Of a DNA stretch of 58,189 nt, positions 18,040 through 27,143 are shown piece by piece. The DNA is from JBBDIM01 sp040880405 (GTDB taxonomy: Bacteria; Planctomycetota; Planctomycetia; Pirellulales; Pirellulaceae), in NCBI GenBank assembly GCA_040880405.1, contig JBBDIM010000213.1:1-58189 (forward strand), read 5' to 3'. Position 1 is the stretch's first letter; the number at the start of each line of letters is the position of its first letter. Under the pieces are notes generated by a model, which did not search any database, was not told the origin of the DNA, and saw only the letters and a list, made by a program, of their open reading frames with translations. The translations under genes were made by a program, and so were the position numbers.

Positions 18040-19404
18040 TCAACGATTTCGCCCGATGTTTTCTGCGATTGGAGGTTCCGTTTGCGGGCGTCGACTGGTG
18101 CTGTCCGCCTCGTTATGCCCATCGGGATTTGACATAACCTGGATTTTTCGTCCGTCGGTCAGGCGGTGCTGCCCCCGAACGATGAGTTGCTCCTGATCTT
18201 GCGGCAAGTCGCGGATAACAAGCTCCCGACCTTGTTCGATGAAGTACGTTAATTTCCATTCTTGAGCGATGAATTCTTTCGTGTGATCTGAATGGACCCC
18301 CACTAGCTTCATCGAATCGCTACCGCTGGGTTTCTGTTCCTTTGCCAGGTAGACGAACGTCCCGTCGTCCCGAAAAATAACGCTCTCGATGGGCAGGCGA
18401 TATCCTTCCCATTGGTCGATTACCAAGTCCGCCTTGGCCACGACGCCAGGCTTCAGTAACCGCTGCGGATTGTCGAGAACCACTTGCACGCGAAACAGCC
18501 CGCTGCGCCCATCCGCAGTCTCGGAAATGCGGTGGACCACGCCAGTAAGTTGCTCTCGGGTGGAATCTTGTAGTTGTGAACCACTGCCATATCGCTGGAC
18601 TTGAACTTTAAAGAGACGTTCGTCCTCAGTAGTGAGTTGTTGGATGGCCATTTCAGGGGTAACGCCCGCTTGTCGCATGGCATTAAATCGCTGCTGAATG
18701 GGAACGATCCGCGACTCCGGCACGCCTAAGGTCAGTAGTACCTTGTCCACCTGCACCACTTCGAACACCTGTTGATGCATGTTGACCGCCTCACCCGGGT
18801 TAAGCATGCGAGAGGAGATGACACCATCGACCGGTGCGCGGAGGATACTGTCCTCTAGGTTTTTGTCGGCCACATCCAAGATCGCTTTGGCGACGGCGTG
18901 CTGCGTGCTGGCCTGTTGCAAATTCGTCTCACTGACCGAGCCTGGGCTCCGTTGGCGAAGGTTCACCAATCGCTGGTACTCAACATCGGCGTTTTCCAGC
19001 GTAGCAGCCGCTTCGTTGCGGCGAGCGGTTAATATCCGCTGATCGAGCTGGGCCAGAATTTGGCCCTGAGTGACGAGGTCGCCGACATCCAAAGGCTGAT
19101 CATTCTCATTTTTGCCGAGGCTTTCGATTTGCCCGGCGACCTGAAAGGAGAGGTTAAATCGTTCCCATGGTTCGATCATCCCGGCGTAGGAATCGATAAT
19201 TTGGATCGACTCCCGTTTCACAGGCTGGGTCAGCACCGGCATTACCGACTGATCCTCCGCCACCTCGCTGGTAACTGGAGGGGATTCCTCCGCTTTCCAC
19301 CAAGTAACTTTCCCGCCACTAACCAGCATGACGGCGACGGCAAAGAGCGTAACCACCGCCAAGCTCATAAATCGACCGATCTGTTTCGCCATCTGAATTT
19401 TCAT
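18040..19404 (-). CDS. RND efflux adaptor (membrane fusion protein)
   Basis: 454 residues with an N-terminal membrane anchor (about 13-30). The layout is that of HlyD/AcrA-type adaptors: a beta-barrel start (YAGMIEPWERFNLSF), biotinyl-lipoyl half-motifs (GDLVTQGQILAQLD ... RAPVDGVISSRMLNPGEAV) around a coiled coil, then a beta-barrel and membrane-proximal domain. It lies directly upstream of the RND transporter on the same strand and supplies its periplasmic bridge. The C-terminus has about 30 extra polar residues. No good ribosome-binding site is seen before ATG 19404; ATG 19392 (MAKQ) is an alternative. Confidence 0.9.
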   Translation of the reverse strand: MKIQMAKQIGRFMSLAVVTLFAVAVMLVSGGKVTWWKAEESPPVTSEVAEDQSVMPVLTQPVKRESIQIIDSYAGMIEPWERFNLSFQVAGQIESLGKNENDQPLDVGDLVTQGQILAQLDQRILTARRNEAAATLENADVEYQRLVNLRQRSPGSVSETNLQQASTQHAVAKAILDVADKNLEDSILRAPVDGVISSRMLNPGEAVNMHQQVFEVVQVDKVLLTLGVPESRIVPIQQRFNAMRQAGVTPEMAIQQLTTEDERLFKVQVQRYGSGSQLQDSTREQLTGVVHRISETADGRSGLFRVQVVLDNPQRLLKPGVVAKADLVIDQWEGYRLPIESVIFRDDGTFVYLAKEQKPSGSDSMKLVGVHSDHTKEFIAQEWKLTYFIEQGRELVIRDLPQDQEQLIVRGQHRLTDGRKIQVMSNPDGHNEADSTSRRPQTEPPIAENIGRNR

Positions 19405-19714
19405 CGATCAATTCCAGCCACACGTCACGAAAAAGCGGAGAACTACCCCGCATTTGCGGAGGAAATATTGAAATGGTCGCCTCTGAAGGCTAAGAGCTAC
19501 TAAAGGACCCACCGCCCTGGACTATTCGGAGTAACCATACCGATATTGTTAGCTTGCGAACCATTATGGTAAATCGGCCCCCCCGATTAAACAACGGTGA
19601 TTTTGAGACTTTCATAACCGCGAGGCGGTTCATAAGTTCTCTCGTAGCCACGGTCGCGTAGACGGTGGCTACCACGCGGTTTGGGCATGCGATTGGGGCA
19701 TTGTCCTCCACGAA
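19405..19714. other. non-coding interval with an imperfect palindrome
   Basis: This gap between the adaptor gene and the DUF167 gene holds no convincing gene. A possible 73-residue frame on the minus strand (19490-19711) has no recognisable features and its sequence would be shaped by the palindrome at 19644-19672. The adaptor promoter must lie here, but no hexamers were assigned. Confidence 0.5.
19644..19672. repeat. hairpin / REP-like palindrome
   Basis: GTAGCCAC (19644-19651) and GTGGCTAC (19665-19672) are perfect inverted repeats; inside them a one-base mismatch is followed by a further GTC/GAC pair and a loop GCGTA. There is no T run. The element looks like a small intergenic palindrome of the REP type; whether it is repeated in the genome cannot be seen here. 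Confidence 0.5.
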
Positions 19715-20026
19715 TCACTTAAGAAACCTCTCCAGTCGGCCCGCCAATTCCGTCAGTGTCACCTCACGAATCAACACTCGTTTTTGCGTTTGGGTTTCCC
19801 CCGAGAGTAACTCTAGTTGAACGGGACGTAGTCCTAGTTGTTTCGCGAGGAACGCCAGAATCGCCTTATTGGCTTTACCCTTTTCTGGTGCCTGGGTCAC
19901 GCTGACCTTTAAATGACCGGCGTGGACCCCTTTGATTTCGTCTGCTCGAGCCCCAGGTTGGGCCTTTATCCGCAAGACAACCCCTTGCTCATGTTCCTGC
20001 AGAGGAGTCATCCCCGGTCCCTTCAA
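19715..20026 (-). CDS. DUF167 / YggU family protein
   Basis: 103 residues matching the DUF167 pattern: VVLRIKAQPGARADEI, LKVSVTQAPEKGKANKAI, and a C-terminal LLSGETQTQKRVLIREV. The fold is known from structures (YggU); its function is unknown. It overlaps the YggS gene start-stop by 4 bp (ATGA), so it is translated with it. DUF167 and YggS genes are often neighbours in bacteria. Confidence 0.9.
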   Translation of the reverse strand: MKGPGMTPLQEHEQGVVLRIKAQPGARADEIKGVHAGHLKVSVTQAPEKGKANKAILAFLAKQLGLRPVQLELLSGETQTQKRVLIREVTLTELAGRLERFLK

Positions 20027-20745
20027 TCGTCCATTCCTTCAAACAACGCGCTCCCGACCCGAACCATCGTCGCTCCCTCCTCGATCGCGATGTCGTAATC
20101 ATCGCTCATCCCCATCGACAACTGGTCGAGCGAGATCTCCGGGGGGCACTCCCCGCGGAGGCGGTCGCGGAACTCACGCAGGGAAGCAAAATCCCGCCGG
20201 GTCCCTTCCCGGCCACCGGCCAGCGAGCCCATCGCCATCAGGCCGATGACCTGAATATGGGGGGTCTTTGCGATTTCTGGTAGATCTCGGAGCAGGTCCT
20301 CCGGGCCGAACCCATGTTTATTCGCGTCGCCTGAAATATTGACTTCCAGTAGGGCCTTCAACGCTTGCCCTGGGGAGACCGAATCGCTGGCGGCTTGCAG
20401 TAGTCGCAGACTGTCGCCGGAATGCAGCATGGAAAGCAGGGGAATCGTGCGTTTCGCCTTGTTTCGCTGCAGATTACCGATCATGTGCCAGCGAACGGGA
20501 TGATCGGACAATGCTTCGGCCTTTGACCACAGTTGTTGAGGACGACTCTCACCCAACTCGGTCAGGCCCAGCTTTAAGAGAGCCCGCGTCGTTTCGACGT
20601 CAACATATTTGGTCACGCCGACCAACGTCACCTGATCGACCGTCCGCCCGCTTTTGGCGGCCGCGGAGCCGATGCGCTCCTGGACCGCTTGCAGGTTTTC
20701 GGCCAAGCGGGACGGTAACGGGGAATTCATTACGCGGGTCGCCAT
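20023..20745 (-). CDS. YggS family PLP-binding protein
   Basis: 240 residues. The PLP lysine is in LVGVTKYVD (Lys46), followed by the YggS motifs LGESRPQQL, WHMIGNLQRNK, LLEVNISGDANKHGF and the C-terminal phosphate-binding LSMGMSDDYDIAIEEGATMVRVGSALF. The protein binds pyridoxal 5'-phosphate and takes part in PLP homeostasis; it has no known catalytic activity. ATG 20730 is an alternative start. Its stop overlaps the start of the DUF167 gene, and it follows the gene at 20773 by 27 bp, so the three may form one unit. Confidence 0.93.
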   Translation of the reverse strand: MATRVMNSPLPSRLAENLQAVQERIGSAAAKSGRTVDQVTLVGVTKYVDVETTRALLKLGLTELGESRPQQLWSKAEALSDHPVRWHMIGNLQRNKAKRTIPLLSMLHSGDSLRLLQAASDSVSPGQALKALLEVNISGDANKHGFGPEDLLRDLPEIAKTPHIQVIGLMAMGSLAGGREGTRRDFASLREFRDRLRGECPPEISLDQLSMGMSDDYDIAIEEGATMVRVGSALFEGMDD

Positions 20746-20772
20746 TAATGAGATGATAGGGGAAGTGGAAGC

Positions 20773-22584
20773 CTATTCTTCGGCAGCCACCACCTCCAGA
20801 AGTTTTTCGACTTCTCCCTCAGAGGATAGTCGAGCAATCAGCGTCTCAGAAATCAGATTTACCCCCAGGAACGTCCGATTCGCCTTGGCGGTCAGCGAGC
20901 GATAAAAAATCCAGTTCCGCTTGCCGACCTGGACACGGTAGGCGACCGCCTTGTCGCGTGGCAGATACTCCAGTTTCTCCGCTACCGTCAAGTGTCGCCA
21001 AGTCCGAGGGGCATCGCGATGGGAAGCGTCGAGGTCGAAAAAGAGGGGGACATGCAATCCGTACCCTTCGCCGACCGCCTCGATGGTGACTCCTTGGTCC
21101 GTCGCGACCTTGCCCAAACGTGGGTCCGATCTCCACTCGCTCAGCGCCACCGGCAAGAGCGTCGCCGCGGCTTGTTTCCCGAGCAGATGGACATCGCGGG
21201 TTTCTTCCGTAGGGTGAATGGCGACTCCCTGTTGAATCGGCAGTTGGCAGCGATACTCGATTCGCCCTCCATTTTCACCGGCCAACACGGTATCGGCAAA
21301 CCACAGGAACTGGTCTTCCCGAGCGAGGAAGATCAACCGCTGCAATTTCACGTCACCGGTCCAAGTTTGCTCTAGTTCCAGATAGTCTCCGTCGTCGTCG
21401 GCCATCCACCCGACCTGTTCCCATTCCCCTTCCGGTTCCAGCGAGGCACCGGCGATGGTCAATTGTGTGACGATTCGCCCGGAGAGTAACAGTTCCCGGC
21501 GGGTTTCCAGTTCGATCTCCAGTTCCGGCCGGTCATGGGTCACCAGACAGCGCGAGGCCCCGACCGACCAGTCGGTGCGGAGGATCGCTAAATTGCTCCA
21601 GGCGGACTCGTAGGAAGGGAGCGAAAGGTGTCCGAGTTTCTTGAGGGATCGCTTGCCGGGGGGAAGCGTGGCCTCGGCGATTTCGCGGTCTTCGGGGTCC
21701 TCGACCAATTCGAGGGCCGATTCGAATAGTGCTTTGCTGTAGCGTGCGGCCAGCCCGAGGCCGAGACCCTGGGTACCGTCGCCTCGGGTCAGACGTACGG
21801 CCTGTCGCACCAGCCAATCGAACTGGAGTTGGGCGTCACGATTGAGTTTTCGCTTGCCCAACTGTCGTGCCAGCAGCGTAGACCGCGTCCAGGTCGCGAG
21901 CAGGGGACGGGTGTGCCGGAGGTTGCTAGCGGAGAGCATCCCTTGGCCATCGGTCAGATTCGATAATCCTTGCTCGATAATGCGACAAGCAGTATCGATG
22001 AGCTCACCACTGCGGGAAAGTTCGGGGAACTGGAGTCCCAAAGCCAATGGCAATTCCCCAGCGAGGGCCTGTTCGAACACGGGGTTATCAAACGACGTGG
22101 CCTGGGCATCGACACCGTGGCTGTAAAGCGTGCCGAACAAGTTCCACCAAGTGTTTTCATCCAGCCGACAGGCTAATTCCGGCAGGGCGTAGGTCCATGC
22201 GAGCAGCTCTAGTGCCAAATTTCGGTCCGCAAGTCGCTGGTCTAGGTCGGCCAGCCAGTTTTGCAGCATGGAGGCCGCATTGACGGCTTTCTTCCCTTTA
22301 CCTCGGGCCACCTGCCATAAGTTTTCCAGCAGCCCGTGCGTCCGCTCGTCCAGGGTATCGGCCGCGAAGTAGGCCCACGACAGGGGCGAGACCTTTTGCC
22401 CCTTGAAAATCGAACGGACCGAGTGGGGCTTTTCTCGCTGCTGAAGATGGCTTCGCCAAGCCTCCCAGGACTGAATGTCCAGCTTTTTGCGAAATTTAGG
22501 AGACAAGCTCACCCAACCAGGAACAGCTCCGGAGGTACCATTACGGTGACTGGCAGGGGCATCGAGCGTCGGATTATTGGTCAT
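20773..22584 (-). CDS. large protein, possible heparinase-like architecture
   Basis: 603 residues from ATG 22584. The longer frame to 22791 would overlap the divergent YdjY gene and adds 69 residues without a domain, so I chose the shorter start. The first 330 residues are rich in Trp/Leu helices; the last 270 are beta-rich with W, D and hydrophobic alternation. This helix-then-beta-sandwich layout resembles heparinase II/III-type polysaccharide lyases, but no catalytic motif can be named, and no signal peptide is evident. It is upstream of yggS on the same strand. The family is not recognised. Confidence 0.6.
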   Translation of the reverse strand: MTNNPTLDAPASHRNGTSGAVPGWVSLSPKFRKKLDIQSWEAWRSHLQQREKPHSVRSIFKGQKVSPLSWAYFAADTLDERTHGLLENLWQVARGKGKKAVNAASMLQNWLADLDQRLADRNLALELLAWTYALPELACRLDENTWWNLFGTLYSHGVDAQATSFDNPVFEQALAGELPLALGLQFPELSRSGELIDTACRIIEQGLSNLTDGQGMLSASNLRHTRPLLATWTRSTLLARQLGKRKLNRDAQLQFDWLVRQAVRLTRGDGTQGLGLGLAARYSKALFESALELVEDPEDREIAEATLPPGKRSLKKLGHLSLPSYESAWSNLAILRTDWSVGASRCLVTHDRPELEIELETRRELLLSGRIVTQLTIAGASLEPEGEWEQVGWMADDDGDYLELEQTWTGDVKLQRLIFLAREDQFLWFADTVLAGENGGRIEYRCQLPIQQGVAIHPTEETRDVHLLGKQAAATLLPVALSEWRSDPRLGKVATDQGVTIEAVGEGYGLHVPLFFDLDASHRDAPRTWRHLTVAEKLEYLPRDKAVAYRVQVGKRNWIFYRSLTAKANRTFLGVNLISETLIARLSSEGEVEKLLEVVAAEE

Positions 22585-22781
22585 GCGTTGGCGAAACCTG
22601 AAGGCGAACTGGGTAGAATGATCGGAGAGGGCCCCGTGGGGGCCGATTAGCGCCGCGTGGCGTCGCGACTTACCAGCGAGTATCTTAACAGCAGATCCGA
22701 CATTTGACTCCCCCCTGTCGCCTCGGGCCGAGGCTGGTTCGGCCCGTCCAATTCCGCCGGAAGAAGGTTGGGTAACTCGAC

Positions 22782-23549
22782 ATGCAGACATGGACTGCCG
22801 CCCCGTCGTTCGCGTTTCCGATTGTGGTTTGCCTCCTGGTTTGGTCCGGCAGCACGGAACCCGTTTTCTCTCAAGAAGCCAACGCGGAAAAGCCCCGCCA
22901 GACGTTGGTTCAGCTTTCGGCCAAAGACCCGATTTGGGTCGACATGAAGCGGAAGATGGTGGTGTTGGATGGTGAGATTGTCCTCCGCGAGGGTGCCCTG
23001 GAGGTCTTTGCCTGCATGCGGGGGACGAAGGAGCATGAATCGATCATCGCCGTGCCCACCCCGTCGCACATTGTCCACGCGGCCCTGTTAGCCGTGGGCG
23101 CGAAGCCGGGCACCGTCGTGTCGTGGGATCCCGAGTATCAACCCGCCACAGGGCCGACCATCGACGTTCTGGTGCAGTGGAAGGACGAGGCAGGGAAACT
23201 CCAAATTTGCCGAGGGAAGGATTGGGTTCGTGATAATCGTTCGCAACAAGGAATGAAGTACGATTGGATCTTTCCCGGCAGCTATTTTTGGGTCGACGAG
23301 CGGGACGGCAAGCAGATTTACGCCGCCGACGGGGGTGAATTGATCTGCGTGAGCAATTTCCGTTCGGCGATGATGGACGTGCCGGTCCAAAGCAGCGACG
23401 ACAACACCAACCTCTACTTCGAAGCATTCACCGAACGGATTCCGCCCGAGGGAACCAAGGTCCGATTGTTCCTAATTCCCCAACGCGAGAGTATGGAGAA
23501 GGACGCAGAGAAATCCGCTCAGGATCCCGACGAAGGCGACCCGAGCTAG
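22782..23549 (+). CDS. YdjY domain-containing exported protein
   Basis: 255 residues. A signal peptide (FAFPIVVCLLVWSGSTEPVFS) is followed by a domain like YdjY: PIWVDMKRKMVVLDGEIVL then REGALEVFACMRGTKEHES, HIVHAALLAVGAKPG and a C-terminal FRSAMMDVPVQSS. In planctomycetes such proteins are common and of unknown function; E. coli YdjY is a ferredoxin-linked lipoprotein-type protein. The gene is divergent from the gene ending at 20773 and no neighbour suggests a partner. Confidence 0.82.
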   Translation: MQTWTAAPSFAFPIVVCLLVWSGSTEPVFSQEANAEKPRQTLVQLSAKDPIWVDMKRKMVVLDGEIVLREGALEVFACMRGTKEHESIIAVPTPSHIVHAALLAVGAKPGTVVSWDPEYQPATGPTIDVLVQWKDEAGKLQICRGKDWVRDNRSQQGMKYDWIFPGSYFWVDERDGKQIYAADGGELICVSNFRSAMMDVPVQSSDDNTNLYFEAFTERIPPEGTKVRLFLIPQRESMEKDAEKSAQDPDEGDPS

Positions 23550-23561
23550 GTCGCGAATCGC

Positions 23562-24050
23562 TTAAAGAATCCACAATAAAATGGTTCGAGAGATCATCTC
23601 CACGATGTAAATGCCCAATGCGAGCCAAGCGAGGCTCGTGCCGACTCGGGTCCTTCCGAATTGCGTGCTAGGGGTCACGCCATGCGCGATAGCTTGGAGT
23701 TCCAGCCGACCCCAAATGGCGGTCGGAATGGCCAAAATGATCACCAACAACGTTTGCAGGAAGGTCCAGGCCCCAGCCACCGGTATCAACCACATAAAGG
23801 GGATATTGAACTCTCGCAACATCAAACAAGCAACAACCATCATGATCGAGATGATCCCGCAAACGACAATCCCGTTACCGCGGGGATTCTGCGTCTGCTC
23901 GTACCGGCCAACCTGGTAGGTCGTGCCGGGTAGCATCTCTGGAGCGTCATCCCCCAATACTTCCGCATGTTCGACGAAGGGGTTTTCCCCTTCTCCCAGC
24001 GGAGGTTTTTCGATGTCGCTGAGTTTGAGTGGGCGATTCCCCTTGGCCAT
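23562..24050 (-). CDS. small membrane protein of unknown function
   Basis: 162 residues. A polar, acidic N-terminal 60 residues (PLGEGENPFVEHAEVLGDD) precedes three or so membrane helices (about 63-80, 83-110, 135-160) with a Gly-rich loop (HGVTPSTQFGRTRVG). The arrangement is like small DUF4190-type membrane proteins. It begins 12 bp after the stop of the HemQ-like gene, so the two are probably cotranscribed. No role can be assigned. Confidence 0.65.
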   Translation of the reverse strand: MAKGNRPLKLSDIEKPPLGEGENPFVEHAEVLGDDAPEMLPGTTYQVGRYEQTQNPRGNGIVVCGIISIMMVVACLMLREFNIPFMWLIPVAGAWTFLQTLLVIILAIPTAIWGRLELQAIAHGVTPSTQFGRTRVGTSLAWLALGIYIVEMISRTILLWIL

Positions 24051-24062
24051 GGCCGCATAACC

Positions 24063-24908
24063 TTACTTTCCGATTCGGCAGTGCGCGAGCATCTGCTCGG
24101 CGGTGGAAATATAGCTGGTGTAGAACGGGCCGAACTCCGCGTAACGCGCACTCGCCTCATCGAACCGCATTTTGTACACGATATCTTTCAGGTATTCCGG
24201 GTTGCGGGCCCACAATGTAACGCCCCACTCCCAGTCGTCGAAACCCACGCTGGTGGTGATCAATTGAGTCACCTTGCCGGCAAACTGCATCCCGCTTTGG
24301 GCATGTTCCGCCATCAGCCGATTTCGCTCGGAAAAGGGCATGGTGAACCAGTTTTCTCCTACCTTCCGTTTCTTGTTCATCGGGTAAAAACAGGTGGCAG
24401 GGTAGGGGGGGAACTCCGGGGTGAGACGTTGCGTCCGCATCATCGGCTCGCGCTGGGCATACGCGTTGAGCTTAGCCTGAAAAGCGGGGGAGTCCCGCTC
24501 ATCTCCTGATTTCACAAGCCGCTCGGCATATTGCTCAAGCGATGGCACGTACTCGGAGATCTCGGTGATCGAGACAAAGGAATAGGTCGGCAAAATCGCG
24601 GGGCCCAGGTCGCTGGCCAGCAAGGATTGGTGGACCTGATCGATCTTGAGCGGATCAGGATCCATCAGCATCAAGCCGAAATCCGCTTTGTGCCCGCTCA
24701 CAATCGAGACCTGGAGCCGCTCGACATCCGCCGAGGCCGGATCGAGGATCGCTTGAATCTGGGCCGCACCTGCCGCGACCTCTTCCGGCGAAAGATCCCG
24801 GAAATAACCCCGATCGAACTCGTAATAGTAGTGGCTACAGTGCCAACCTTCGGTCGGAATGATCGAGGGTTCCGGCAAGGCAGTCTGTCCTGGGCGACCA
24901 TGACTCAT
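24063..24908 (-). CDS. hemQ: HemQ-like coproheme decarboxylase (chlorite dismutase family)
   Basis: 281 residues from ATG 24908; the longer frame to 24965 adds a basic stretch without support. It belongs to the chlorite dismutase superfamily: GWHCSHYYYEFDR at the start, YPMNKKRKVGENWF around the catalytic tyrosine region, ERNRLMAEHAQSG, VTQLITTSVGFDDWEWGVTLW, and the strongly conserved MRFDEASARYAEFGPF at the end. HemQ converts coproheme to haem b by two decarboxylations in the coproporphyrin-dependent pathway. The context after the prkA-spoVR cluster is not typical of haem operons. Separation from a true chlorite dismutase rests on the family-type motifs and is fairly secure. Confidence 0.9.
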   Translation of the reverse strand: MSHGRPGQTALPEPSIIPTEGWHCSHYYYEFDRGYFRDLSPEEVAAGAAQIQAILDPASADVERLQVSIVSGHKADFGLMLMDPDPLKIDQVHQSLLASDLGPAILPTYSFVSITEISEYVPSLEQYAERLVKSGDERDSPAFQAKLNAYAQREPMMRTQRLTPEFPPYPATCFYPMNKKRKVGENWFTMPFSERNRLMAEHAQSGMQFAGKVTQLITTSVGFDDWEWGVTLWARNPEYLKDIVYKMRFDEASARYAEFGPFYTSYISTAEQMLAHCRIGK

Positions 24909-25052
24909 GGGGTGGGTCTTTTCTGACGGAAAGAGCGGTGAAGGACGTCGCCAGCGTCGGTTCACTGATGGGGGAACCGACCGCTTTGCGTCCGTGAGCG
25001 AAGTGATTTGATTCCCGCTAGTCTAACAAAATCCGTCATCCAGGCGAGAGGC

Positions 25053-25514
25053 TCAATCGGTCGAGACCGAGTCGTCCAGGTCGCGGCAAAGCCGTCCGAA
25101 GGTTTCCCGGGTAAACCGCATTGGGATCGATTTCCGCTCTCCATCGGTCTGACGCTGATAACGTCGAACGGAGATATGTCCCGGCTCAGCTACCAATTCA
25201 TAATAACGTGCCCCGTCGGGATGGGCCTGAGGCCGCGCCGAGCGAACTTGAGTGGCGGACCCTTCGAGATCGTCCTCGATGATCGCCAGCGGTTCCTGCA
25301 TGTAGTTGACCTGTTCGACCAGTCGCTCGGCAATCTGCCGGGGCGGGGGACCCGCCGCGTTGGGATGGCAGCGATAGTCGATCGCCTCGGCGGAAACCCC
25401 GATCGATTCCGCCTCAACGTCCGTTGCGGTCACCGATCCGTGGTCGAGCGCCATGTCGAACCTCTTGTTCGGCGCCAGGTGATCGTCCAATTGTTTTTCT
25501 ATTTCGTGAGCCAT
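25053..25514 (-). CDS. uncharacterised protein coupled to spoVR
   Basis: 153 residues, cytosolic by appearance, acidic, with no recognised domain. Its SD (AAAGGAGG) lies inside the 3' end of spoVR, and only five bases separate spoVR's stop from this start, so the two are translationally linked. The central part (ARYYELVAEPGHISVRRYQRQTDGER) may form a beta-sheet; GPPPRQIAERLVEQVNYMQEPLAIIEDD precedes it. Nothing like it is part of the E. coli yeaG-yeaH-ycgB set, so it is a candidate extra component of the PrkA/SpoVR system in this lineage (inference). Confidence 0.75.
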   Translation of the reverse strand: MAHEIEKQLDDHLAPNKRFDMALDHGSVTATDVEAESIGVSAEAIDYRCHPNAAGPPPRQIAERLVEQVNYMQEPLAIIEDDLEGSATQVRSARPQAHPDGARYYELVAEPGHISVRRYQRQTDGERKSIPMRFTRETFGRLCRDLDDSVSTD

Positions 25515-25519
25515 GATCT

Positions 25520-27091
25520 CTAGCCTCCTTTGCGGTGGTGCGTAAACGAGACGCCTTCGTGCCCAGCGTTTGCGAGTGAATCATCGCTGATATGAATTTC
25601 GTGCTGGACGCCGTCCCAACTTAGGATGGTACGTTGCTGCTCCAAGACGGTTTCGATGTGGACCGGCCGTTTCCATAGTTTGTGCAAGTTTTCGAGAGTG
25701 TCGCGGGCATAATCGATTTTGATCTCGGCCCCACCGAAACGATGCTCCAGGTACAACTCTCCCCGGTTTTTGTAGTTGCCATCTTTCACAAAGATTTCAG
25801 GCCGGCCCATGTTCGTCAAGCTGAACAGCAGTTGCTGCTTTACCTTGGGGAACTCCCGGCTTTCGATCTCGTAGTACTCGGTCGTTTCGTTGTAGCCAAA
25901 CTGAAACATTTTGTGCCGGCGACAGAATTCGAGCGTGAAAAACTCGTCCACAAAGGTCAAGTCGTTATGAATCCGGCGGACTTCAAAGATTTTGTCCCTT
26001 CCCAGACCAGCTCCGGTGTCCCAATCAAGCTTGGCCTGATAATCATCACAGTCCTCGTAGTCTTGCCCAAAACAGCCTCGGTTCCATCGATCCTCGATGT
26101 CACGCAGCAATTCCAGACCCAGCTTGTAAGGGTTGAGGCTGGTCGGGCTGCTGGCCAAGGTACCTGAGGTGTGGTCGGCGTAGTTGATGACCTCGGCCGC
26201 GGTAAGGCCATGTCGCGTCATGATGGTCGAGTGCCAGTAGGTCGCCCACCCTTCGTTCATGATTTTGGTTTGACCCTGCGGCGCGAAGTAATACGCCTCG
26301 TCCCGGAGCATTGACAAAATATCCAACTGCCACGGTTTCAGAGGTGCGTATTGCAGGAGAAACAGCATCACGTCCTTGGTCGGCTCCTCGGGGACACTGT
26401 GGGCAATCGGCTCTCGGATCGGTTGATCGGTCTCCTTGCGTTTGGGATTGATAAACGAGTCCATGTAATCCTTGGCCGGGAATCTGCCGGAGGCGTCGAC
26501 CTCATCCTCGCCCGAGTCGGTGTGCATTCGGAAGTGATATTTGTCATCCGGCCGGTGCCTTTGGATGAACGGGGAATGGATGTCGATCAAGTCCTCGATG
26601 CTCAGACACGCGTCGATAAACTCCTCCACCTCCGGCACCCCAAACCGGTTCATGTATCGCCGCACTCGATTTCCGTGGTTAGCCATCTGATCGATCATCT
26701 TGCGATCGGTCTTACTGAACCAGTGATTGCACTTAAAGAAATCGCAGTGCCCGTACACGTGCGCCATCACCAGCTTGTGATCGGCGAACTCATTGCTATC
26801 CAGCAGGTAGGCATAGCAGGGGTCGTTGTTGATGACCAACTCGTAGATCTTTTGCAGACCGTAGTGATAGCCCTTGGAGAGTCGATCGTACTCCATCCCA
26901 AATCGCCAATGGGGGTACCGAGTGGGAAACCCTCCCATCGCCGCAATCGCGTTGAGCTGGTCGACATTGACGACCTCGAAAATCGTCGGGAAACAATCCA
27001 AGCCGTAGTCCTGGGCGTGCTGCGCCATTTGCTGCTGCACGTCCACGAGTTCCGGGGGTAGATTCGCGAATGTCCGACGCGAGATGACCAT
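25520..27091 (-). CDS. spoVR: SpoVR family protein
   Basis: 523 residues, typical SpoVR length (about 500). The characteristic segments are seen: DCFPTIFEVVN, FPTRYPHWRFGMEYD, then YELVINNDPCYAYLLDSN, HVYGHCDFFKCN, and APQGQTKIMNEGWATYWHS in the middle, where the His/Glu residues suggest a metal site. SpoVR is linked to spore cortex formation in Bacillus and to stress survival with PrkA/YeaH in proteobacteria; recent work places it with peptidoglycan or cell-envelope modification, but no firm activity is established. It sits third in the cluster with prkA and DUF444. Confidence 0.95.
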   Translation of the reverse strand: MVISRRTFANLPPELVDVQQQMAQHAQDYGLDCFPTIFEVVNVDQLNAIAAMGGFPTRYPHWRFGMEYDRLSKGYHYGLQKIYELVINNDPCYAYLLDSNEFADHKLVMAHVYGHCDFFKCNHWFSKTDRKMIDQMANHGNRVRRYMNRFGVPEVEEFIDACLSIEDLIDIHSPFIQRHRPDDKYHFRMHTDSGEDEVDASGRFPAKDYMDSFINPKRKETDQPIREPIAHSVPEEPTKDVMLFLLQYAPLKPWQLDILSMLRDEAYYFAPQGQTKIMNEGWATYWHSTIMTRHGLTAAEVINYADHTSGTLASSPTSLNPYKLGLELLRDIEDRWNRGCFGQDYEDCDDYQAKLDWDTGAGLGRDKIFEVRRIHNDLTFVDEFFTLEFCRRHKMFQFGYNETTEYYEIESREFPKVKQQLLFSLTNMGRPEIFVKDGNYKNRGELYLEHRFGGAEIKIDYARDTLENLHKLWKRPVHIETVLEQQRTILSWDGVQHEIHISDDSLANAGHEGVSFTHHRKGG

Positions 27092-27143
27092 GTCAACCTC
27101 GTTTTACGCTGCTTGGAATAGTTAAAATGGGATCTGGTACTGT

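Noticed and set aside
19490..19711. 73-residue minus-strand frame in the adaptor-DUF167 gap
   Set aside because: It runs through the palindrome at 19644-19672 and has no homology-like pattern; coding is possible but unsupported.
22585..22791. Long N-terminal extension of the gene at 20773-22584
   Set aside because: It would overlap the 5' end of the divergent YdjY gene, and its residues look like antisense or non-coding sequence.
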